From positions 16,838-80,837 of the forward strand of contig NZ_JAELUG010000014.1 of the NCBI RefSeq assembly GCF_016429255.1: a DNA stretch of 64,000 nt. The letters run 5' to 3'. A program made the translations under genes and the position numbers. The DNA comes from Rhizobium sp. ASV8 (lineage in GTDB: Bacteria; Pseudomonadota; Alphaproteobacteria; Rhizobiales; Rhizobiaceae). Position 1 is the first letter of the stretch. Every line of letters begins with the position of its first letter. Of the stretch, positions 1 to 8,139 are shown piece after piece. The notes under the pieces are model-generated. The model saw nothing but the letters and a program-made list of their open reading frames with translations, searched no databases and was not told where the DNA came from.

Positions 1-165
1 GCCAAGCCGCTTCCCGCCCCCGACCTGACGATTGCTCAGGATGCGACCTGCAGCGGGCCGCGGCAAACGCTGGTCTCGCTGCTGCTCGACCCGGTGGTCA
101 CGGCTTCGATCCCGCGATCCAAGCCGGTCGCTGAGATCAACGAATTTAACTATCAGGATTTCTAG
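1..165 (+). CDS. C-terminal end of an unidentified protein (5' end outside window)
   Basis: Frame 1 is open from the first base to a TAG at 163-165 and gives 54 residues ending in EINEFNYQDF. The fragment is hydrophobic in its middle (TLVSLLLDPVVTAS) and polar at the end. A palindromic intergenic element begins at the stop codon, which is usual just after a rhizobial gene end and supports a real terminus. The frame opposite is also open, so the evidence is only frame continuity, composition and the following palindrome. I do not recognise the family. The main body of the gene lies upstream of the window. Confidence 0.5.
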   Translation, partial: AKPLPAPDLTIAQDATCSGPRQTLVSLLLDPVVTASIPRSKPVAEINEFNYQDF

Positions 166-202
166 AGCGCCGTGTTTCCTTACGGAAGCACAAAGGTCGC
201 TC
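165..202. repeat. Intergenic palindromic element after the first gene
   Basis: Nested inverted repeats: outer arms GAGCG (165-169) and CGCTC (198-202), inner arms GTGTTTCC (172-179) and GGAAGCAC (184-191), one mismatch in the inner arm. It sits between convergent genes (plus stop at 165, minus stop at 223), so it may act as a terminator for either strand. Its form resembles rhizobial intergenic palindromes; no second copy is seen in this window. Confidence 0.45.
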
Positions 203-222
203 CATCTATTTGAATCGGCGCA

Positions 223-1311
223 TCAGGCTTCGACCTGAACATCCGTCTTCGGACGCGAGCAGCAGGCCAGAATGTAGCCCTCCTCGATCTCGTCGTCGAG
301 GATGCCGCCATTGTGGCTCATCTCGACCTCGCCAGAAAGCTTCAGCACGCGGCAGGTACCGCAAAGTCCCGATTCGCAGGCTGCGCCGATGCGCACGCCG
401 GCGCCACGGGCCGCCTGCAGCACGGTCTGACCGGCCGGGCAGAGTACGTCCTTGCCGGCCATGGTGAAGCGGATCGTCGTCGCGGCCTCGGTCGACGCGT
501 CGTCGGTCACCTCGGCGAGCGGCGTTGCCGCATTTGCCGGCTGGAAGCTCTCCTGATGGTAGCGCGACATGTCGAAACCATGCGCTTCCAGCATGGAGCG
601 GACGGCATCCATGAAGACTTCGGGACCGCAGCAGAAGATCGTGCGATCCATGAAATCCGGCGAGAGCAAGCCGATCTTGGCCTTGTCGATGCGACCCTTC
701 AGCCCCGACCAGAGATCGGTGCGGCCGCAACCCTCGACGATCAGGCCGAGGCTGAGGTTGGGCATGAAACGGGCGAGATATTCCAGCTCCGAGCGGAAGA
801 TGATGTCGGCGGGGCTGCGCGCGCAATTGATGAAGCCGATATCCGACAGCGGCGCGATATCGGCCATGTAGCGGGTCATCGACATCATCGGCGTGATGCC
901 GGAACCGGCCGAGACGAACAGGTATTTTTCGCCAGGATGGCGGATGTGGCTGAAATCGCCGAGCGGTCCGAAGGCCTTGATACGCATGCCCGGCTTCAGA
1001 TTGTCGAACATCCAGCGCGTGCCGATGCTGTCCTTTTGCGCCTTCACCGTCACGGCGACCGAAAAGGGCCGCGACGGTGTGGACGACAGCGTATAGGTGC
1101 GCATGACCGGCTCCGGCGTCGTCGGCAGCTCAAGCGTCACGAACTGGCCCGGCAGATAGCGGAACCAGTTGTCCTTGTCGGACCCGAATGTGAAGGTCAT
1201 CACATCGGGCGCTTCGGGCGTGACCGAGAGGCATTCGAGCAGATGCTGCCTGTCGCTCCAGGGCTGCATCTGATCGAGGTGTCGATGACTGTTGGAGGCG
1301 GTCTTGCTCAT
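223..1311 (-). CDS. gbcB: Flavin/2Fe-2S reductase component of a Rieske demethylase (GbcB-like)
   Basis: A 362-residue hybrid reductase that would pass electrons from NAD(P)H through FAD and a plant-type 2Fe-2S cluster to a partner Rieske oxygenase. Domains in order: ferredoxin-reductase-type FAD domain (FAD motif MRTYTLSS), NAD-binding domain (SAGSGITPMMSM), and a C-terminal ferredoxin domain with Cys312, Cys317, Cys320 and Cys350. The chosen ATG at 1309-1311 lies 3 bases beyond the stop codon of the oxygenase gene; an in-frame extension would run back into that gene. Gene order oxygenase then reductase on the minus strand fits one operon. The family includes glycine-betaine and stachydrine demethylase reductases, so the substrate is inferred from similarity only. 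Confidence 0.82.
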   Translation of the reverse strand: MSKTASNSHRHLDQMQPWSDRQHLLECLSVTPEAPDVMTFTFGSDKDNWFRYLPGQFVTLELPTTPEPVMRTYTLSSTPSRPFSVAVTVKAQKDSIGTRWMFDNLKPGMRIKAFGPLGDFSHIRHPGEKYLFVSAGSGITPMMSMTRYMADIAPLSDIGFINCARSPADIIFRSELEYLARFMPNLSLGLIVEGCGRTDLWSGLKGRIDKAKIGLLSPDFMDRTIFCCGPEVFMDAVRSMLEAHGFDMSRYHQESFQPANAATPLAEVTDDASTEAATTIRFTMAGKDVLCPAGQTVLQAARGAGVRIGAACESGLCGTCRVLKLSGEVEMSHNGGILDDEIEEGYILACCSRPKTDVQVEA

Positions 1312-1313
1312 AC

Positions 1314-2558
1314 TCAGGCTACCGCCGATAGCTTGGCCTGATCGCCCTGCAGGCGGTCGATCATGAAGTTCGAATACCACTCGACGAACTGCATGACGCC
1401 GCCTTCGTGGATTTCCGAATAAGGACCGGGCTCATAAGCCGGCGAGTGGATACCGAAGGCATTCTCCTCGACGATGCGGCGGTCCTGATCGTTGGTCTCG
1501 TTCCAGACGTGGGTCAGCTCCTCGATATCGTAATCGACGCCTTCGACTGCATCCTTATGAACCAGCCATTTGGTGGTAACGGCGGTTTCTTCGGCATTGA
1601 GCGGCAGCACGCGGAAGGAAATGGCGTGGTCGCCAAGCAGGTGGTTCCAGGTGGTCGGGTAGTGGAAGAGCAGCATCGTGCCGATGCCGTTCATCGTCAC
1701 GTCGGAGGCCAGCTGACGCTTGACGGCCTTCTGGCCGGACATGGTGTAGCTTTCGGCTCCTTCGATCAGCGGCATGCGGGCAGTACGGAACTGACCGTCC
1801 GGCGAGATCTTGAATTCGCTCGGCAGGCCTGCGGCTTCGCAACGTGCCCAATGCTCCAGGATGACCGGATCGCTCATCGCGCCTTGAACGCCGGTAACGG
1901 TCGGTGCTTCCGGGAAGGTGCGGCAAAGCTCGGGGTGGTTGGCGGCGCAGTGGTAGCACTCGCGATTGTTTTCCCAGACCAGCTTCCAGTTGCCCTTCTC
2001 GATGATGGTGCTCTGGAAGGCGACCTTGGCTTCGCTCATGCGATGCGGCGCCATGTAGGGCTCGATCGCAGCACGAACCGGCGCGAAATCCGGCGCATTC
2101 TTCGCAAGGCAGATGAAGATATAGCCGGCGACACTTTCGCAGTGGACTTGCTTCAGAGAATACTGGCTCTTGTCGAAATCCTCCGCCATCTGGCGGGCAA
2201 AGAGCAGCGAGCCGTCGAGTTCGTAGGTCCACTGGTGGTAGGGGCAGACGAGCTTGGCCGAGGAGCCGCGCTCGGTCGTGCAGACGCGCGAGCCGCGATG
2301 GCGACAGCTATTGTGGAAGGCCCGGATCACCTGGTCGCGGCCGCGAACGATGACAACAGGATATTCGCCGATCTGTACGGTGAAGTAGTTGCCGGCGCGC
2401 GGCACCTCGCAATCATGGCCGATGAACAGCCAGTCGCGATAGTAGATCATTTCCATATCGAGCTTGAAATAATCCTGATCGATATAGAAAGGTTGCTCCA
2501 GGCTGAAGCCCTCACGGCGGCTCTTCAATTGCCGCAACACATTGCTCTTGATATCCAT
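1314..2558 (-). CDS. gbcA: Rieske 2Fe-2S oxygenase, glycine-betaine monooxygenase type (GbcA-like)
   Basis: A 414-residue aromatic-ring-hydroxylase-type oxygenase alpha subunit. The Rieske cluster ligands are Cys85, His87, Cys105 and His108 (CRHRGS and CPYHQW). The mononuclear iron site is suggested by His203 and His208 in CYHCAANHPE. Members of this group N-demethylate quaternary amines such as glycine betaine or stachydrine using O2 and the reductase encoded next to it. The ATG at 2556-2558 has an upstream GAGGATAGGCAA sequence (reading on the minus strand), so it was preferred over the longer frame. The reductase gene follows 2 bases after the stop, so both are likely one transcript. Which methylamine is used cannot be decided from this sequence. 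Confidence 0.82.
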   Translation of the reverse strand: MDIKSNVLRQLKSRREGFSLEQPFYIDQDYFKLDMEMIYYRDWLFIGHDCEVPRAGNYFTVQIGEYPVVIVRGRDQVIRAFHNSCRHRGSRVCTTERGSSAKLVCPYHQWTYELDGSLLFARQMAEDFDKSQYSLKQVHCESVAGYIFICLAKNAPDFAPVRAAIEPYMAPHRMSEAKVAFQSTIIEKGNWKLVWENNRECYHCAANHPELCRTFPEAPTVTGVQGAMSDPVILEHWARCEAAGLPSEFKISPDGQFRTARMPLIEGAESYTMSGQKAVKRQLASDVTMNGIGTMLLFHYPTTWNHLLGDHAISFRVLPLNAEETAVTTKWLVHKDAVEGVDYDIEELTHVWNETNDQDRRIVEENAFGIHSPAYEPGPYSEIHEGGVMQFVEWYSNFMIDRLQGDQAKLSAVA

Positions 2559-2967
2559 TTGCCTATCCTCGCGCAGTACCGGAAGCGAGGGAGGACCTGC
2601 GCAATCGTCAGGACGATTGAAGCAGTATCCGACCACCCGTCGCGGTCAGTAAACCATATCTGCCCAAGGCTGGTTTCCGGGTTCTGGAAAAGCCCTGTTG
2701 CCAGGACCTCCGCCTCCCTGATGGACGGCACCTTGAGATTGATATCATCATAGCTCCCGGCCCTATCCCCCGCTCCGCTACAATGCGACATCGACTTCGA
2801 AATTGACGACAGACGAAACCATATCTGGAGATGGTTGCGTACAGCGGCAATATAAAAAGAGAATTCAATCCCTTAAGCATCACCATCGCAAATCGGCGGA
2901 GCAACTGTTCCACGCCTTGCTGATGACGCTTTATTCTGATTGCGACAGAACGACCGACACCAGGCAA
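2559..2967. promoter_or_regulatory. Upstream region of gbcA with a 12-bp direct repeat
   Basis: No convincing gene. It holds the promoter side of gbcA and the 3' side of the ACT-protein gene. The 12-mer AAACCATATCTG occurs exactly twice, at 2651-2662 and 2816-2827, 165 bp apart. The second copy lies within a near-palindrome (ACCATATCTGGAGATGGT, 2818-2835). Betaine-catabolism operons are often controlled by AraC/GATase regulators binding upstream repeats, so these may be operator half-sites, but no regulator gene is visible nearby. A 119-codon minus frame here has no recognisable protein character. Confidence 0.4.
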
Positions 2968-3381
2968 TCAAAGCGGCGTCTGCGCCGCAGAAAGCGCCCG
3001 CAATGCCGCCATCGCTCGGTCTGCGTCGCCCGAGGGGACGAAGATATGGTCGTGATAATAGGCTGCGACGACATTGGCGCTGATGCCTTCATTTCCGAGC
3101 GCCGTGGCGAAAGCGGCGGTGAGGCCGACGGCCTCGAGCGACGAATGGATTTCGAGGGTGATCATCCGCATGGCAGGGGTGGTCGCAAGTCCCGCCTGTC
3201 GCGCGGCTTCCAGTGGCAGGATCAGCGTCATACCCTCGCGCTCCCGAAAAAAGCCGATAGGTTCCAAATGAATATGGTCTATCAGCGCAGTGGCCGGCAC
3301 GCTGCAATAGATGAATTCTCCCTCGACGAGACTGGGCTTCATGCCGGAAAGCAGCTGCTTGAGATCGGTTACTCCGGACAT
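2968..3381 (-). CDS. ACT domain-containing protein
   Basis: A 137-residue protein resembling stand-alone ACT-domain proteins (COG3602 type), with two ACT-like halves: LKQLLSGMKPSLVEGEFIYC and a second region around ITLEIHSSLEAVGLTAAFATAL, ending near HDHIFVPSGDADRAMAALRAL. ACT domains usually bind amino acids or other small ligands; no catalytic domain is attached. The ATG at 3379-3381 is preceded by a strong TAAGGAGACC ribosome-binding site. It is transcribed toward gbcA, but a 409-bp gap separates them, so co-transcription is uncertain. Confidence 0.75.
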   Translation of the reverse strand: MSGVTDLKQLLSGMKPSLVEGEFIYCSVPATALIDHIHLEPIGFFREREGMTLILPLEAARQAGLATTPAMRMITLEIHSSLEAVGLTAAFATALGNEGISANVVAAYYHDHIFVPSGDADRAMAALRALSAAQTPL

Positions 3382-3479
3382 GTCTTGGTCTCCTTAGGAA
3401 AGTGCGCCTGCGCCGTTAAGCCCTGCTCAAGCCAGGTGTATTATCATGCAATCACCAGATTCTTATAGCGAGACCCGGC

Positions 3480-4097
3480 ATGGCCAAACTCAGATATTTC
3501 GACACTGGGAAGCCCGCCGACCCCGAGCCAACAGCAGCGGTGTCGACGACGGGGCATAGCGAATTCCTGCGAACCGGCCGCATCAATCGCGACAGGTCAC
3601 ATTGGCTTGCCGAAGAGCGCCGATACATGACCCACCAGGAGGTCGCCGAACGCACCGCGCAGAAGCTGCTGAGTGCCGGCGAAAAGACCCATGACCGGCT
3701 GAACGGCTTTCACAAGTCGATTCGCTTCCCGAAACTCATCTTCCATCACACACTGAAGGACACGCCGCATCTGGGCTATTGCCACGTCACCGCCGCGCGA
3801 ACGCAGTTCGCGCATTATGAGGACGTGAACTGGGCCTTCTATATCGCCAATTTCTTTGCCCGCATCGGCCAGGAAGAAAACTTCTTCGAAGACATCAGCC
3901 TCAAATATTCGCGGATGTATTTCGCCGTCGCCATGCATCCTGACAAGGAAGCGGAAGACAAGAAGCTGACGATCAATCGCGACATCCGCGGCAACGGCGT
4001 GTTGTTCCACACGCACGATCCGCAGATCGCCATCCGCAATGTTCTTCTGCTCGGTGCCCGCAACGAGCAGCTTCGCGACATCATTCGCCAGCTTTGA
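3480..4097 (+). CDS. Conserved hypothetical protein (DUF6656-like)
   Basis: A 205-residue soluble protein with no signal peptide or membrane segment. It is rich in His and aromatic residues (FPKLIFHHTLKDTPHLGYCH; VLFHTHDPQIAIRNVLLL), which could suggest metal or ligand binding, but no known catalytic motif is evident. I associate it, from memory and without certainty, with a rhizobial DUF6656 family. The start has only a weak GAGAC upstream; the next ATG in frame is far inside. It is divergent from the ACT gene and 59 bp upstream of the YrdC-domain gene on the same strand. Confidence 0.6.
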   Translation: MAKLRYFDTGKPADPEPTAAVSTTGHSEFLRTGRINRDRSHWLAEERRYMTHQEVAERTAQKLLSAGEKTHDRLNGFHKSIRFPKLIFHHTLKDTPHLGYCHVTAARTQFAHYEDVNWAFYIANFFARIGQEENFFEDISLKYSRMYFAVAMHPDKEAEDKKLTINRDIRGNGVLFHTHDPQIAIRNVLLLGARNEQLRDIIRQL

Positions 4098-4156
4098 CGA
4101 TTGATCCGAAAACTCGAAGAGCATAAGAAACGGCCTGAACTGCAAGCAGGCAGGCC

Positions 4157-5131
4157 ATGGCACGACACATAGACATTCTCGAACATCCGCAAACGGCGAT
4201 CGACGTTGCCTCGGGGACGCTCGCCGAGGGTTTGCCCATAGGGTTGCCGACGGAGACGGTCTACGGCCTTGCGGCTGACGCCACCAATCCAGCCGCGATT
4301 ACCCGGATCTACGAGACGAAGGGCCGTCCGCGCTTCAATCCGCTGATCTGCCATATGAGCGATCTTGCCATGGCAGAGCGGTATGCGGTCTTCGATCCGA
4401 TCTCCCGCAAGCTCGCAGAAGCTTTCTGGCCCGGCCCGCTGACGCTGGTGCTGCCGCTCAGGCCCGATAGCGGCATCCATCCGCTGGCAACAGCCGGTCT
4501 CGACACTGTCGGCATCCGCGTACCGCAGGGCTTTGCCGGCGAGTTGATCCGCGCCTTTGACCGTCCCCTTGCCGCGCCGAGCGCCAATACGTCGGGCAAG
4601 ATCAGCGCCACCAGCGCCGATCATGTCGATGACGATCTCGGGGAGCGGATTACCCTTATTCTCGATGCCGGAGCCTCGGTCGTCGGTGTGGAGTCGACCA
4701 TCGTCAAGGTCGAGAATGGCGAGATGCGTCTTCTGCGGCCAGGTGGTCTGGCGGCAAGCGAGATCGAGCGCGTTGCCGGCAAACCGCTGAAGCGCAAGAA
4801 GAAGGCTTCGGCCGCCATCGAGGCGCCCGGCATGATGGCCTCGCATTATGCACCGGGTGCAGCCGTGCGGCTCGACGCGACAGATGTTTCCGCGAACGAA
4901 GCGCTGATCCGCTTCGGGACGCCAGACATCCCCGGCAGCGAGAATGCCCTTGCCGTGCTCGATCTGAGCGCTAGCGGCGATCTCTCCGAAGCCGCTGCGA
5001 ACCTCTTCGATTTCATGAAGCGCGCCGATGCCACCGGCGCTGCGACCATTGCCTTTTCGCATATTCCCGACGAGGGCCTCGGCGAGGCCATCAACGACCG
5101 GCTGCGGCGCGCGGCCGCGCCCAGAGAGTAA
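4157..5131 (+). CDS. L-threonylcarbamoyladenylate synthase (Sua5/YciO/YrdC/YwlC family)
   Basis: A 324-residue protein that makes threonylcarbamoyl-AMP from threonine, bicarbonate and ATP, the first step of t6A37 modification of ANN-decoding tRNAs. The N-terminal YrdC domain (about 10-200) shows LPTETVYGLAADATNPAAIT, KGRPRFNPLICH, WPGPLTLVLP and APSANTSGKISAT. After a Lys-rich linker (RKKKASAAIEAPGM) comes the C-terminal Sua5 domain beginning MASHYAPGAAV. Having both domains marks the longer Sua5 form rather than the short TsaC form. Start at 4157 follows AGGCAGGCC. The FAD oxidase gene begins 33 bases downstream, so the two may be co-transcribed. Confidence 0.9.
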   Translation: MARHIDILEHPQTAIDVASGTLAEGLPIGLPTETVYGLAADATNPAAITRIYETKGRPRFNPLICHMSDLAMAERYAVFDPISRKLAEAFWPGPLTLVLPLRPDSGIHPLATAGLDTVGIRVPQGFAGELIRAFDRPLAAPSANTSGKISATSADHVDDDLGERITLILDAGASVVGVESTIVKVENGEMRLLRPGGLAASEIERVAGKPLKRKKKASAAIEAPGMMASHYAPGAAVRLDATDVSANEALIRFGTPDIPGSENALAVLDLSASGDLSEAAANLFDFMKRADATGAATIAFSHIPDEGLGEAINDRLRRAAAPRE

Positions 5132-5164
5132 ATCAGCCCGACACCATCAGGCAAAGGACACGCC

Positions 5165-6595
5165 ATGAGCAGCTCCGTCCCCTCTTCCGACCTCCTCGAT
5201 CGCTTCGCCGCTATCGTCGGCGAGAAACATGCCCTACGGGACCAGGCGGATATCGCGCCGCATCTCGTTGAGAACCGCGGGCTCTATCATGGGGCTTCGC
5301 CCATGCTGCTGAAGCCCGGCTCGGTGGAAGAGGTTTCCGCGATCCTCAAGCTTGCCAGCGAGACTGGCGCGGCCATCGTTCCCCAGACCGGCAATACCGG
5401 CCTCGTCGGCGGTCAGACGCCGCGCGAGGACGGCTCCGACATCATCCTGTCGCTGGAGCGCATGAACCGCGTGCGTGATATCGATCCGGTCGGCAATACG
5501 ATCGTTGTCGACGGCGGCTGCATTCTCGCCGATGTCCACAAGGCCGCGGCGGAGCATGGCCGCATGTTTCCGCTGTCGCTCGGCTCGGAAGGCTCCTGCC
5601 GCATCGCCGGCAATCTTTCCACCAATGCAGGCGGCACGGCTGTTCTTGCCTATGGCAACATGCGCCAGCTCTGCCTCGGCCTCGAAGTCGTGCTGCCCAC
5701 GGGCGAGATTTGGAACGGCCTGCGCCGCCTGAAGAAGGACAATACCGGCTACGACCTGCGCGATCTCTTCATCGGCGCAGAAGGCACCCTTGGCGTCATC
5801 ACGGGCGCTGTGCTGAAACTCTTTCCGCAACCTCTCGGTCACCAGGTCGCCTTTGCCGGGCTGCAATCGGTCGAGGATGCGCTCACCCTGTTCAAAAATG
5901 CATCGAGCCTGTGCGGTACGGCGCTGACCGGCTTCGAGCTGATGCCGCGCATCGGTGTCGAGTTCACCACTCGACATATTCCGGGCGTGCGCGATCCGCT
6001 TGAGACTGCCCACCCCTGGTATGTGCTGATCGACATATCCACCTCCGATTCGGCTGAGACGGCCGAGCGGATGATGACGGCGCTGCTCGAACAGGGCTAT
6101 GAGGACGGCCTGATCCAGGATGCGACCATAGCCAGCTCCGAGGCGCAACAACAGGCCATCTGGCATATGCGCGAGAGCATGTCGGACGCGCAGAAGCCGG
6201 AAGGCGGCTCGATCAAGCACGATGTTTCCGTGCCGGTGGCGCAGATCCCGCAATTCATGGCGGAAGCCGAAAAGGCCGTTGTCGCCGCCATGCCGGGCGC
6301 ACGCGTCTGCGCCTTCGGCCACATGGGCGACGGCAACATCCACTACAACATCTCCCAGCCCGTCGGTGCCGACAAGGCCGAGTTCATCGGCCGCTGGCGC
6401 GAGATGAACAAGATCGTGCACGGTCTGGTGCTGCGACATGGCGGCTCCATCTCCGCCGAGCATGGCATCGGCCAGTTGAAGCGCGACGAGCTGGCTTCGA
6501 TCCGCTCCGATATCGAGATCGACCTGATGCGCCGGATCAAGACCGCCTTCGATCCGGCCGGCATCATGAACCCAGGCAAGGTTCTCAAGGTCTGA
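5165..6595 (+). CDS. FAD-binding oxidoreductase, GlcD / D-2-hydroxyacid dehydrogenase type
   Basis: A 476-residue flavoprotein of the vanillyl-alcohol-oxidase/PCMH superfamily. The FAD domain (about 40-220) includes VPQTGNTGLVGGQTPREDG, the GSCRIAGNLSTNAGGTAVLA segment and FIGAEGTLGVITGAVLKLFP. The C-terminal substrate domain carries CAFGHMGDGNIHYN and the end motif SAEHGIGQLKRDEL, typical of D-lactate, glycolate and D-2-hydroxyglutarate dehydrogenases. Length fits a single-subunit enzyme without Fe-S domain. The ATG follows AAAGGACACGCC. Substrate unassigned; D-2-hydroxyglutarate is a reasonable guess by family only. Confidence 0.85.
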   Translation: MSSSVPSSDLLDRFAAIVGEKHALRDQADIAPHLVENRGLYHGASPMLLKPGSVEEVSAILKLASETGAAIVPQTGNTGLVGGQTPREDGSDIILSLERMNRVRDIDPVGNTIVVDGGCILADVHKAAAEHGRMFPLSLGSEGSCRIAGNLSTNAGGTAVLAYGNMRQLCLGLEVVLPTGEIWNGLRRLKKDNTGYDLRDLFIGAEGTLGVITGAVLKLFPQPLGHQVAFAGLQSVEDALTLFKNASSLCGTALTGFELMPRIGVEFTTRHIPGVRDPLETAHPWYVLIDISTSDSAETAERMMTALLEQGYEDGLIQDATIASSEAQQQAIWHMRESMSDAQKPEGGSIKHDVSVPVAQIPQFMAEAEKAVVAAMPGARVCAFGHMGDGNIHYNISQPVGADKAEFIGRWREMNKIVHGLVLRHGGSISAEHGIGQLKRDELASIRSDIEIDLMRRIKTAFDPAGIMNPGKVLKV

Positions 6596-6601
6596 GACTC
6601 A

Positions 6602-6705
6602 AGAGCTTTTCCGCTTCTCTTCGAATCGCGGAAAAGCTCTATCTTATTGTTCCCCAACGCATTCCAGACGGAAAACCGCTGCGCACCTTTCCTGGAAATG
6701 CTTAG
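6602..6705 (-). repeat. Two-hairpin intergenic repeat, divergent copy
   Basis: First hairpin: perfect 13-bp arms AGAGCTTTTCCGC (6602-6614) and GCGGAAAAGCTCT (6628-6640). Second hairpin: GCATTCCAG near 6659 and CTGGAAATGC ending at 6702. Read on the minus strand, the segment CTAAGCATTTCCAGGAAAGG then GTGCGCAGCGGTTTT aligns with the plus-strand element at 46837-46943. The outer edge overlaps the GntR stop codon (6702-6704). Lying between convergent genes, it may also end transcription of the oxidase gene. Confidence 0.6.
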
Positions 6706-7439
6706 ACCGTTACGACAACCCGCTCGGAGGCGAAGCAGCCGATCTGGCACGAGATGATCGTGCCGTTGGCATCGATGTCTTCCCCGGCATAGGCAAGCAC
6801 CGGTGTCAGGCGCGATTGCTGCAGAAGGCGCGCCTCAGCCTCTGTCGGCATGCGCGCCGTGATGTCGGTGGAGCGACGCCAGTAGTCCGTCACGCCGTAA
6901 TCCCTCAGCGCCGTTGTGAACGAGCCCGTCGCAGCGAACTTCTCCGCAAGATCGGCAAAGCGTTCCGCCGAGCAACTGCGCGTGACGACCGAGACGGGAA
7001 GTGCATCGGCATAGGCGACCACGCACATTTCCAGTACCGCTTCGCCCTGCTGCAGATTAAGCCGCTTAGCGATATCGGCATTGGCTGGAATTTCCCGGGT
7101 CGAGAGAACCTTGCGGGTGAGATTTGCATCCCTCGCGGTAAGATCCTTGCCGAACCGGACCTTGTCACCGAGTTTGAAGCGGACGGGCATGTCGGCGCGG
7201 ACATAAGCGCCGCTTCCACGCGCCACGCGCAGCAACCCCTCCCCCTCCAACTCGGCGATCGCGCGTCGCATCGTCACCCGCGAGACCCCATACTGTTCGG
7301 ACAGGGTGCGTTCACTCGGCAGGCGGCTGCCGGGAGCATGCCTGCCTTCGTCGATAGCGTTTCGCAGCTCCGCAGCAACATTCGCCCAGCCACCGCCGGA
7401 CGTTACGCCTGCGCCCTGTCGTTTTTTTTCGTCCATCAC
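6702..7439 (-). CDS. GntR/HutC-family transcriptional regulator (PhnF-like)
   Basis: A 245-residue repressor-type protein with an N-terminal winged HTH (about 18-82; GSRLPSERTLSEQYGVSRVT and GEGLLRVARGSGAYV) and a C-terminal UTRA ligand domain (about 95-240). This pattern and PVSVVTRSCSAERF resemble PhnF-type regulators, but no phosphonate genes lie nearby. Its start is GTG 7437-7439 or the adjacent ATG 7434-7436; the two cannot be separated. A perfect palindrome at 7455-7474 lies just upstream, between this gene and the divergent MOSC gene. I infer autoregulation and control of the MOSC gene. The stop codon lies in the edge of an intergenic repeat. Confidence 0.85.
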   Translation of the reverse strand: MMDEKKRQGAGVTSGGGWANVAAELRNAIDEGRHAPGSRLPSERTLSEQYGVSRVTMRRAIAELEGEGLLRVARGSGAYVRADMPVRFKLGDKVRFGKDLTARDANLTRKVLSTREIPANADIAKRLNLQQGEAVLEMCVVAYADALPVSVVTRSCSAERFADLAEKFAATGSFTTALRDYGVTDYWRRSTDITARMPTEAEARLLQQSRLTPVLAYAGEDIDANGTIISCQIGCFASERVVVTV

Positions 7440-7454
7440 AATTCTGTCGCCTTG

Positions 7455-7474
7455 AAATTGGTATATACCAATTT
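7455..7474. promoter_or_regulatory. Palindromic GntR-type operator
   Basis: AAATTGGTATATACCAATTT is a perfect 20-bp palindrome with the TGGTATATACCA core typical of HutC/PhnF-type GntR sites. It lies 16 bp from the GntR start and 35 bp from the MOSC start, in the only gap between the divergent genes. Binding by the adjacent regulator is inferred. Confidence 0.75.
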
Positions 7475-7508
7475 ATAGAGATCCAGATCGTTTATGGAAG
7501 GGTTCGGC

Positions 7509-8060
7509 ATGGGCGACAAGCGCATATATGTGACGGCGGTCAGCAGCAGTGGCGTGCATGGGTTTAGCAAGCAGATCAAGGATCATATCCAATTGCTGAC
7601 CGGCCTTGGCGTCGAAGGCGACGCGCATATGGGGGTGACGGTAAAACATCGCTCGCGCGTCGCGGCCGATCCGACGCAGCCCAACCTACGCCAAGTGCAT
7701 ATCATCCACGAAGAATTGTTCGAGGAACTGACCGAGAAGGGTTTTTCGGTCGTTCCGGGCGACATGGGTGAGAACATCGCCACCAGAGGGATAGACCTGC
7801 TTTCCCTGCCCCAGGGCACCCGCCTGCATATCGGCGACGATGCGATCGTCGAGGTGACGGGCTTGCGCAATCCCTGCAAGCAGATCGACGATTTTCAAAA
7901 GGGTCTCTTGCATGCCGTACTCGATCGCGATGCCGATGGCGGCCTGATCCGCAAAGCCGGAATCATGGGCATCGTTTCGCGGGGGGGCCGGGTGCAACCT
8001 GACGACGCCATCCGCGTCGAGCTGCCGCCGCCGCCTCATATCAAGCTCGAGCGGGTTTGA
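7509..8060 (+). CDS. MOSC domain-containing protein
   Basis: A 183-residue single MOSC-domain protein. The MOSC fold is found in molybdenum cofactor sulfurases and in YiiM-like proteins that handle hydroxylated compounds; the key Cys is probably in GLRNPCKQIDDFQKGLL. Other family marks: GLGVEGDAHMGVTVKHRS and VVPGDMGENIATRGIDLL. I chose ATG 7509 because GGAAGGG stands 6 bases upstream; a longer form from ATG 7494 adds five residues and lacks such a site. The gene sits behind the GntR operator palindrome and is probably repressed by that regulator. Sulfur or Mo role is a family inference. Confidence 0.8.
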   Translation: MGDKRIYVTAVSSSGVHGFSKQIKDHIQLLTGLGVEGDAHMGVTVKHRSRVAADPTQPNLRQVHIIHEELFEELTEKGFSVVPGDMGENIATRGIDLLSLPQGTRLHIGDDAIVEVTGLRNPCKQIDDFQKGLLHAVLDRDADGGLIRKAGIMGIVSRGGRVQPDDAIRVELPPPPHIKLERV

Positions 8061-8061
8061 T

Positions 8062-8096
8062 AAAAAAGAAGCGGCCTCCCATCGGAAAGCCGCCTC
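8062..8096 (-). terminator. Rho-independent terminator of ftsK
   Basis: On the minus strand, GCGGC (8090-8094) pairs with GCCGC (8070-8074) across a purine-rich loop, and the stem is followed by TTCTTTTTT (8062-8070). The element lies in the 79-bp gap between convergent MOSC and ftsK. Confidence 0.6.
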
Positions 8097-8139
8097 ATAC
8101 TGTCGTTCCGGTGTCGCGCTGGCTTTGCAGCCTGCTTGA

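Noticed and set aside
2608..2967. A 119-codon minus-strand frame in the gbcA upstream gap
   Set aside because: No ribosome site, Arg/Ser-rich, and no family likeness; it covers the direct repeats that look regulatory.
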